Assembly (NCBI GenBank): GCA_937874195.1
Contig: CALNBM010000028.1
Location: 1 to 30,603, forward strand
DNA length: 30,603 nucleotides
Direction of reading: 5' to 3'
Source of the DNA: an uncultured Clostridia bacterium
GTDB lineage: Bacteria; Bacillota; Clostridia; Christensenellales; UBA1242
In this document: positions 25,401 through 30,603 of the stretch, one piece after another
How the letters are laid out: the number at the start of each line of letters is the position of its first letter
Numbering within the stretch: the first letter of the stretch is position 1
Program-made: the position numbers and the translations under genes
Notes under the pieces: model-generated
Database searches by the model: none
Told to the model about the DNA's origin: nothing
The model's input: the letters and a program-made list of their open reading frames with translations, nothing else

Positions 25401-26189
25401 TTAAAGAACAAATTTATTAATTGCTCCAGAAATTATTTTTGAAAAAACACGAACTTTCTCATCTATATCCGCAGAAGTGAAATATAAATTAGAAGTTTTT
25501 TGCGCTTTTTTGTTACTCGTAATAATATTTTGAATCAATAATGGCACGCCAACTGCAACAACTTCACAACCCAAGTTTTCTTTGTTAAGTTTTTTACGCG
25601 CATTTTCCACGCCCGCACCTGGAGTTATTCCCATGTTTGTTAATTGAATAGTTTTTGCAAACCTATCAAGTGATGTGGCACACAATGAATCAAGTGCGAT
25701 AACCAAATGCGGTTTAATTAAATTGCAAATAGAGTTTACCGCATCTGCGGTTTCGATTCCTGTAACTCCTAAAACATTTGGAATAAGGACACTTAAACTA
25801 GGAGATGAGATTTCTTTTTTTTGTTTTATATGACGAGTTGGAATTAATCTTTTTGCAACTTCAATTCCCAAACTGTCCGCAGTCATAAATTGATTTCCCA
25901 TACCCACAACTAAAATTTCGCAACTTGAATCAATTTTGAAATTTATTAGCTCAAGTATAATACTATGCAAATACTCAATAAGACTAGGAATTTCCTTTTC
26001 AACTTGGGCACCTTCACCGTGAAAATATAACACACTTTGCTTAGATGAAGAGTCTTTGTTTATATAGTCTTCTCTTTCTAAATTTTCACTTATTTTTTTT
26101 CGCTCGCTTGATACTTGACTTTCTTTTCCACTATCAAAATTTTGTAGACTTTGCGAAAATGTTAATAAATAATTATAATAATCTCTCAT
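25401..26189 (-). CDS. gpr: Short GPR-type spore protease
   Basis: GPR (peptidase family A25) degrades small acid-soluble spore proteins during germination. The core is clear: LVVGMGNQFMTADSLGIEVAKRL (near 94-116), TRHI, VLGVTGIETADAV, VIALDSLCATSLDR, TNMGITPGAGVENARKKLN and VVAVGVPLL. The two aspartates known to be essential in Bacillus GPR correspond to the Asp of TADSLG and of ALDSL; both are present. At 262 residues it is much shorter than the usual ~330-370, and the N-terminal part lacks the IRTDLA-type propeptide cleavage region and the APGL segment, holding polar sequence instead. It is divergent from rpsT, as in B. subtilis, but no spoIIP follows. AAGGG precedes the ATG. The organism, or its ancestor, therefore forms spores. 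Confidence 0.88.
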   Translation of the reverse strand: MRDYYNYLLTFSQSLQNFDSGKESQVSSERKKISENLEREDYINKDSSSKQSVLYFHGEGAQVEKEIPSLIEYLHSIILELINFKIDSSCEILVVGMGNQFMTADSLGIEVAKRLIPTRHIKQKKEISSPSLSVLIPNVLGVTGIETADAVNSICNLIKPHLVIALDSLCATSLDRFAKTIQLTNMGITPGAGVENARKKLNKENLGCEVVAVGVPLLIQNIITSNKKAQKTSNLYFTSADIDEKVRVFSKIISGAINKFVL

Positions 26190-26247
26190 TTGTTATCCCT
26201 TTTTACTTCATTTAACTTTATTATTTGATAAATATGCTAAAATAATC

Positions 26248-26276
26248 TTGCTATTTAAAAAATAATATGTTAAAAT
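26248..26276 (+). promoter_or_regulatory. Promoter of rpsT
   Basis: TTGCTA (26248-26253) and TAAAAT (26271-26276) are 17 bases apart, 50 bases before the GTG start of rpsT. Confidence 0.55.
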
Positions 26277-26326
26277 ACAGTGCAACAATTTATATTAGTA
26301 AAATATAAAAATCAAGGAGAAATTAA

Positions 26327-26863
26327 GTGGCAAATATTAAGTCAGCACAAAAAAGAATCAAAACAATCGACAGGCAAAAAACTGAAAACAGATTAATTAA
26401 AAGCACTTTAAGTACTTATATTAAGAAATATAAGAAATTTTTAATCGCAGAAGATCTTAAGGGAGCAGAAGAGCAACTTAAAACAACTATTGCTTACATT
26501 GACTCTGCATGCTCAAAAGGTATCATTCATAAAAATAATGCAAGCAGAAAAGTTTCCAGATTATCTGCTGCTTTTGACAAACTTAAAAATAAACTAGCAA
26601 CTAAAGTTAAAGAAACAAAAGTTGAAGAAAAAAAGATTGAAGATAAAGTTGAAGAAGTAAAATCTGTTGAGCAAACTGCTAAAAAACCTGCTACAAAAAA
26701 GGTAGAAAAAGTTAAAAAACCTGCAACTAAAATAGATAAACCTGCTACAAAAAAAGTTGAAAAACCTGCTGCTAAAAAAGTTGAAAAACCAATAACTAAA
26801 AAAGCAGATAAACCTGCTGCTAAGAAAACAAGCACTGCTAAGCCTAAAACAGAAAAAAAATAG
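26327..26863 (+). CDS. rpsT: Ribosomal protein S20 with long Lys-rich C-terminal tail
   Basis: S20 binds 16S rRNA early in small subunit assembly. Residues 1-88 are a normal S20: MANIKSAQKRIKTIDRQKTENR, then basic helices, the segment KGIIHKNNASRKVSRLSAAFDKL. Family members are about 85-95 residues, but this one has 178: residues 89-178 are a low-complexity tail of Lys, Ala, Pro, Thr, Val and Glu with repeats of the form KPA(T/A)KKVEK, like the tails of histone H1-type proteins. The tail is strongly basic and probably disordered. It is not an assembly error that I can see: the frame is continuous and the bases stay AT-rich. The GTG start has AAGGAGA six bases upstream. A bidirectional terminator follows. 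Confidence 0.93.
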   Translation: MANIKSAQKRIKTIDRQKTENRLIKSTLSTYIKKYKKFLIAEDLKGAEEQLKTTIAYIDSACSKGIIHKNNASRKVSRLSAAFDKLKNKLATKVKETKVEEKKIEDKVEEVKSVEQTAKKPATKKVEKVKKPATKIDKPATKKVEKPAAKKVEKPITKKADKPAAKKTSTAKPKTEKK

Positions 26864-26871
26864 TTTTAAAT

Positions 26872-26903
26872 AAAAAATCATCTTAGTTAAGATGATTTTT
26901 TTT
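26872..26903. terminator. Bidirectional terminator between rpsT and the lipoprotein gene
   Basis: TCATCTTA (26878-26885) pairs with TAAGATGA (26888-26895), preceded by a run of A and followed by eight T. It can end rpsT on the plus strand and the lipoprotein gene on the minus strand. Confidence 0.85.
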
Positions 26904-26907
26904 AATT

Positions 26908-27591
26908 CTAATCTTTTCTTGATAAAACTTTGCCTGTATTAATGTCTAAGATTACAGACATATTTTTACCATCTTTAAAAACAACTCCCACATACCAAAA
27001 ATACTCACTAGAAGGTTTACTGGTATCATATAAAATTTTAATATAAACCTCTCCATCTAAAAGTTTTGTTTTTGAAACATTTTTAATTTGGCTTTTCATA
27101 GCTTTATAGCCTAAATTTATAGCGTTATTATATGAAATTCCCCAATCATTAGATATATTAGTGAGGTCTAATTTGCAGTCAATTTTGTCGCTTATTATCT
27201 CTGCGCTTATAACAGCATCATCTTCCACAACTTTTTGAATATCTGCAACATAAGTAAAGTCATACGGATTACGCGCTAACTCCCCTTCATATGGAACATC
27301 ATTAATAATTAGTTTATATTTAACATTGTTTAAATATAAATTTTCACTTTTTAAGATAGAAAATGCCACAACCCCAAACTCAATTTTCTTTGTGGAAGTA
27401 CCATCTAAAACATAATTCTCTTCTCGTAGCCCAGTCATAAATGTAACATAAACATGTTCGTTACTGCCTGCAAACAAGTTTCGCCTTATTTCAGATAAAT
27501 TATTATTAAACGATAATTGCATTTGGTCAGTACATGCTGTGGCTGTGATAAATATCAAAATAACAATTATAAAACTAATAAATTTTTTCAT
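26908..27591 (-). CDS. Lipoprotein with PepSY-like C-terminal region
   Basis: A 227-residue exported protein. The start MKKFISFIIVILIFITATAC is a signal peptide with a lipobox-like TAC and lipid-attachment Cys20. The remainder is a mix of beta strands; the last ~65 residues (YFWYVGVVFKDGKNMSVILDINTGKVLSRKD) resemble a PepSY-type domain, including the LDxNTGxVL end seen in YpeB-like and related proteins. The molecular role is not known to me. No Shine-Dalgarno site of good quality precedes the ATG. It stands alone, convergent with rpsT, with the 99-base tandem repeat region upstream. The PepSY call rests on the C-terminal pattern only. Confidence 0.72.
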   Translation of the reverse strand: MKKFISFIIVILIFITATACTDQMQLSFNNNLSEIRRNLFAGSNEHVYVTFMTGLREENYVLDGTSTKKIEFGVVAFSILKSENLYLNNVKYKLIINDVPYEGELARNPYDFTYVADIQKVVEDDAVISAEIISDKIDCKLDLTNISNDWGISYNNAINLGYKAMKSQIKNVSKTKLLDGEVYIKILYDTSKPSSEYFWYVGVVFKDGKNMSVILDINTGKVLSRKD

Positions 27592-28115
27592 ACTACATTT
27601 TATTGTTTGAGTTTAAAAATTATGATAAAGACCAGTTTTTTTGTTTTTGATTAACACTTTTGCTTTTATATAAATTCATCTATAATTAAAAAAAATGAAT
27701 ATTTTTTATTACATATAAAATGGCAATTTTTTTAAAATTTATCTTAAAACATTGGCACTAACAATTCAAATTTAAATTTATTTTTTAAAACCGACAAACT
27801 GAACGAAAAATTTTTATAGTTAAATTAAAAAAATGCGTACAATGTTGGAGCCTAAAATGTGATTAGAGCGAAAACTCACTTTTAAAACAACACTGGAATT
27901 TTTATGTTTTAAATTAATTCATACTTCTATGTCATAAAAAAAAGCCATTGCAATAATGTGATTAGTGCGAAAACTCACTTTTTAAAACAACACTAGAATT
28001 TTTATGTTTTAAATTAATTCATATTCTATGCAAAAAAAAGCCATTGCAACTTTGGTAAAAAAATCAACAAATATAGTTGCACTAGTTTTCAAAAAATTAT
28101 AATTCTTATATTATT
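27592..28115. other. 524-base intergenic region with a tandem duplication
   Basis: No gene was found. It holds two ~99-base direct repeats (27856-28049), listed separately, in AT-rich sequence. Confidence 0.65.
27856..28049. repeat. Two tandem copies of a 99-base unit
   Basis: The unit beginning AATGTGATTAG at 27856 recurs at 27955 with only a few differences and small gaps; both copies end in AAAAAAGCCATTGCAA. In the copies GAG-CTC and AGTG-CACT can pair around the same CGAAAA loop, so small hairpins may be kept. Neither copy encodes a protein. Confidence 0.85.
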
Positions 28116-28553
28116 TTAATCTTCGTCTAATTGTTTTAATCTTGAAATATGTCTGCCACCTTCAAAGTCCGTTGTTAAAAAAATCTTTATCAATTTTTTT
28201 GCTAATTGAATATCCACTGCTTCTGATGGTAAAACAAGTACATTAATATTATCATCATTGCGTGCTAAAAAAGTAAGTTTTTCATTATAACCAAGTCCTG
28301 CTCTAATTCCTTTTCGGCGATTAGCAGCAATAGCAATCCCAACACCTGAACGGCAAGAATATATCCCCTTGCTCTCCGGATTTTCTAAGATATAATCATT
28401 AGCTTGTTTTGCAAACTGTGAGTAACTGTCTGCTTTATCATACTCAACGCTTGCAAACTCAATAAATTCAATCTCTTTACTACTCAAATAAGGCTTTATT
28501 TTTTGCATTAAATCGTATCCCCTGTGGTCATATGCAAGCACTACCATAAACAT
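28116..28553 (-). CDS. rpiB: Ribose-5-phosphate isomerase B family protein
   Basis: RpiB interconverts ribose-5-phosphate and ribulose-5-phosphate in the pentose phosphate pathway. The 145 residues have the family's VVLAYDHRGYDL start with the phosphate-binding and catalytic residues, and GIYSCRSGVGIAIAANRRKGIRAGLG, which contains the catalytic cysteine, followed by ARNDDNINVLVLPS and the C-terminal FEGGRHISRLKQL. In E. coli RpiB the cysteine context is CGTGIG; here Arg and Ser replace the two residues after the cysteine. Related isomerases for other sugars (allose- or galactose-6-phosphate) exist in the same family. The ATG has AGGAG at 28557-28561, and a promoter lies at 28634-28662. No other pentose phosphate genes are in the window. 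Confidence 0.86.
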   Translation of the reverse strand: MFMVVLAYDHRGYDLMQKIKPYLSSKEIEFIEFASVEYDKADSYSQFAKQANDYILENPESKGIYSCRSGVGIAIAANRRKGIRAGLGYNEKLTFLARNDDNINVLVLPSEAVDIQLAKKLIKIFLTTDFEGGRHISRLKQLDED

Positions 28554-28633
28554 TATCTCCTATAAATATTATTATAATATATGGTCTTTTAATAATCTTT
28601 AAAACTCTTACGAAAGGTTATTTCTATTAAAAC

Positions 28634-28662
28634 ATTATATCAAAGTTTTAATTAAAGGTCAA
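28634..28662 (-). promoter_or_regulatory. Promoter of rpiB
   Basis: On the minus strand TTGACC (28657-28662) is followed after 17 bases by TATAAT (28634-28639), about 80 bases before the rpiB start. Confidence 0.75.
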
Positions 28663-28720
28663 AGTTCTTATTATAATTACATGAAACTTTTAAAGATAAT
28701 AAAAAAATTAGCAAAAACCA

Positions 28721-28749
28721 TTGACAAATATTTAATATATTAATATAAT
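28721..28749 (+). promoter_or_regulatory. Consensus sigma-A promoter of tRNA-Asn
   Basis: TTGACA (28721-28726) and TATAAT (28744-28749) are perfect and 17 bases apart, 13 bases before the tRNA. Confidence 0.9.
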
Positions 28750-28762
28750 ATATCTATGATAA

Positions 28763-28837
<75 letters not shown>

Positions 28838-28839
28838 AT

Positions 28840-29796
28840 GAAACAAGTCGATTTGAAATCGATTTGAAAATATACCGAAAAAGTGATCAAAGTATTGACG
28901 AATGGATTATTTTCAGTGTTGGAGGCGGAGCATTAGCCAACGAAACGACTAAGGAAGTTGTTAAGGAGAATATCTATCCTCTTACACACATAAGCGATAT
29001 AGAAGAGTGGTGCAGAAAAGAAGGACGCTCCTATTGGGAATATGTGGAAATATGCGAAGGTAAACAGATTTGGGATTACCTTGCCGAAATATGGGATGTT
29101 ATGTGCAAGACAATCGAAAGAGGTTTGAACAATGAAGGTGTTTTACCGGGAGGCTTGAAAGTAAGAAGAAAGGCCGGAACCTACCTCATTAAGGCAAAAG
29201 GTTACACCGATGCACTCAACAGTCGCGGCAAGTTGTATGCTTACGCACTTGCCACATCAGAAGAAAATGCTGCCGGAGGAATCATAGTAACCGCTCCGAC
29301 ATGCGGTTCATCGGGTGTATTGCCGGCTGTATTGTATCATCTGAAAAACACACGCGATTTTATGCCGATAAGAATATACAGGGCTTTGGCTACTGCAGGG
29401 TTGTTTGGCAATGTAGTAAAAGCACACGCATCCATTTCCGGAGCAGAAGTGGGATGTCAGGGAGAAGTCGGAGTTGCGTGTTCCATGGCAGCAGCTGCCG
29501 CATGCCAATTATTCGGAGGTACACCTTCACAGATTGAATATGCAGCAGAAATGGCCCTTGAACACCATTTGGGTCTCACCTGCGATCCTGTTTGCGGTCT
29601 GGTGCAGATACCTTGCATCGAAAGAAATGCAATTGCAGCGGCACGAGCATTTGATGCAAATATTTTTGCATCATTTTCGGATGGAGAGCATCGTGTCAGT
29701 TTCGACAAAGTAGTAGAGGCTATGAGAGAGACAGGCCATGACATTCCAAGTCTGTATCGCGAAACTTCAGAGGGAGGACTTGCTAAAAAATTCTAA
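28840..29796 (+). CDS. sdaA: L-serine ammonia-lyase, N-terminally truncated, Bacteroidales-like
   Basis: L-serine dehydratase converts serine to pyruvate and ammonia with a [4Fe-4S] cluster. The visible ~318 residues cover the end of the beta domain (DEWIIFSVGGGALANE) and the whole alpha domain: TAPTCGSSGVLPAVLYH, SGAEVGCQGEVGVA and the cluster-binding DPVCGLVQIPCIERNA, with two Cys spaced as in the family (Cys of TCDP and of PCIE). It ends SEGGLAKKF. About 80-90 N-terminal residues, including the GPSSSHTMGP start, are missing: the tRNA lies where they should be. Codon use is clearly less AT-rich than the genes to the left, and the closest resemblance is to Bacteroidales proteins. It is a fragment joined to this contig, not a gene of the main organism. 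Confidence 0.85.
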   Translation, partial: ETSRFEIDLKIYRKSDQSIDEWIIFSVGGGALANETTKEVVKENIYPLTHISDIEEWCRKEGRSYWEYVEICEGKQIWDYLAEIWDVMCKTIERGLNNEGVLPGGLKVRRKAGTYLIKAKGYTDALNSRGKLYAYALATSEENAAGGIIVTAPTCGSSGVLPAVLYHLKNTRDFMPIRIYRALATAGLFGNVVKAHASISGAEVGCQGEVGVACSMAAAAACQLFGGTPSQIEYAAEMALEHHLGLTCDPVCGLVQIPCIERNAIAAARAFDANIFASFSDGEHRVSFDKVVEAMRETGHDIPSLYRETSEGGLAKKF

Positions 29797-29800
29797 AAAT

Positions 29801-30603
29801 ATGAAAAAACTCATTCTTTCCGTGTGTCTGACACTATCCGTTGTACTTTTGCAGGCACAAGTAACATTCAGTTCAAATTTTGAGGGCGGATCAATAGGTG
29901 CTGTCGAACTTTTGGACTCGGCCCGTATTTGTGTCAGTCCCGGAGATACCGTAGAACATCTGTCGTATCTTGTAAACGGACGTTTCGATCCGGACAATCC
30001 GGTGTGGGATCGCGGCAATGTGCTCAACATCCGCCAGATCTACGGCGAGTCCACCGCGATCCCGGTGCCGACCTATTTCCAGACCGGCGTCGGACAGGTC
30101 TACGGCTGCCGCTACACTCTGGCTTTCAGCCCGATCGACGTGTATCCTGGCGCTTCCGGCGACTATGTCGGGCTGGTGATCAAGAGCGGTGACCTCAGGC
30201 GCCGGACCGGCAGCACCGAGTTCTGGCCGCCTCACTTGCGCGCGGGGCAGTACGCCGTCGACATAGACAGCGAGGGAGGGTCCGAGTTCTACGTGGCTTT
30301 TCCCGCCTACAGCTCGAACAGCTCCAATGCTCTGGCGCCGGTATACTACATCAGCTATTCCTACTGGGCCGAAGAGGGTGGCGTCCTCCAGCTTATGAGC
30401 GTTATCGACCAGGCGGTCGACCTGTCAGATGGCGGCTCGAAGTCAAGCTATGACGGCGGCTGGGTGACGGTGTCCGTTCCCAATCCGCCCTCCGGGTTTG
30501 CGGGAATCGAGCCCGGCACCGACTCCTGCGCGCGGGGCTTCCGGCCGCTTCCGACCGGCAGGGACTGGGACGACTTCGCCAACGACCCTTACTACTATTA
30601 TCT
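29801..30603 (+). CDS. Chimeric reading frame: Bacteroidales secreted protein start fused to GC-rich unknown
   Basis: The ATG at 29801 opens a frame to the window end. Residues 1-19 are a signal peptide (MKKLILSVCLTLSVVLLQA). Residues 20-66, ending in VNGRFDPDNPV, resemble the N-terminus of Bacteroidales M14-type carboxypeptidases. From about 30000 the sequence becomes GC-rich with strong G/C at third codon positions, and the protein (rich in Tyr, Ser, Gly, e.g. WPPHLRAGQYAVDID) no longer follows that family; I do not recognise it. The frame stays open through the join, which may be chance. The first part matches the organism of the serine dehydratase fragment; the second probably comes from a third organism. 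Confidence 0.6.
   Translation, partial: MKKLILSVCLTLSVVLLQAQVTFSSNFEGGSIGAVELLDSARICVSPGDTVEHLSYLVNGRFDPDNPVWDRGNVLNIRQIYGESTAIPVPTYFQTGVGQVYGCRYTLAFSPIDVYPGASGDYVGLVIKSGDLRRRTGSTEFWPPHLRAGQYAVDIDSEGGSEFYVAFPAYSSNSSNALAPVYYISYSYWAEEGGVLQLMSVIDQAVDLSDGGSKSSYDGGWVTVSVPNPPSGFAGIEPGTDSCARGFRPLPTGRDWDDFANDPYYYY

Noticed and set aside
26190..26260. SigG-type promoter for gpr
   Set aside because: A GCATA is present but the -10 at the right distance does not resemble the SigG consensus.
27856..28049. CRISPR array
   Set aside because: Only two long, near-identical units with no regular spacers and no cas genes.
29301..30235. Several overlapping open frames on both strands at the right end
   Set aside because: They are shadows of the serine dehydratase and of the GC-rich frame, which has the expected third-position bias.

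Overview
The window is mostly (about 0.6 to 28.8 kb) one very AT-rich stretch of a Bacillota genome, probably a Clostridia-type endospore former. Reasons: a GPR-type spore protease (gpr) lies divergent from rpsT, an arrangement known from spore formers such as Bacillus subtilis. Shine-Dalgarno sites are strong and often precede TTG or GTG starts. A DUF3343 protein sits beside an EF2568-type cysteine desulfurase, and ClpC and long-form HPF are present. TGA is used as a stop (pdp, the 278-residue membrane protein, the DUF3343 gene), so the code is the ordinary bacterial one. No species can be named. No phage, transposon, CRISPR array or rRNA was seen.

Layout: murG (+); then on the minus strand ddl, a MurF-like ligase with an unusual membrane front end, an alpha/beta hydrolase, tsaB, tsaE and pdp; a 278-residue unknown membrane protein (+); nth-obgE (-); a DUF3343 gene (-) divergent from the cysteine desulfurase (+); an intracellular-type subtilase preceded by a 97-residue protein (-), divergent from a Q/N-rich 189-residue protein (+); a six-gene minus-strand cluster lysS-degV-amidohydrolase-clpC-hpf-degenerate ABC protein; a lytic transglycosylase (+); gpr (-)/rpsT (+); a lipoprotein (-); rpiB (-); tRNA-Asn (+). 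Peptidoglycan precursor genes (murG, ddl, murF-like) group at the left. Translation and protein-quality genes (lysS, clpC, hpf) group in the middle.

The window is not one clean genome. (1) An Illumina adapter lies at 14441-14463 and breaks the subtilase gene; its right flank resumes after missing coding sequence. (2) At 28.79-28.84 kb the tRNA-Asn has incompatible halves and runs directly into the middle of a Bacteroidales-type L-serine dehydratase gene. (3) Near 30.0 kb base composition jumps to GC-rich coding sequence inside what starts as a Bacteroidales secreted protein. (4) The first ~0.5 kb encodes part of a 7TM sensor-type membrane protein with different codon use and an in-frame TGA, and may come from another organism. 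The ends (before ~0.6 kb, after ~28.79 kb) should not be used to infer gene content of the main organism.

The most interesting biology in the trustworthy part is: a MurF homologue whose usual N-terminal domain is replaced by about five membrane helices; an ABC ATPase homologue that has lost its key catalytic residues; ribosomal protein S20 with a Lys/Ala/Pro repeat tail that doubles its length; a short GPR; and a Q/N-rich protein next to a subtilase gene. I found no clearly new defence or mobile system.
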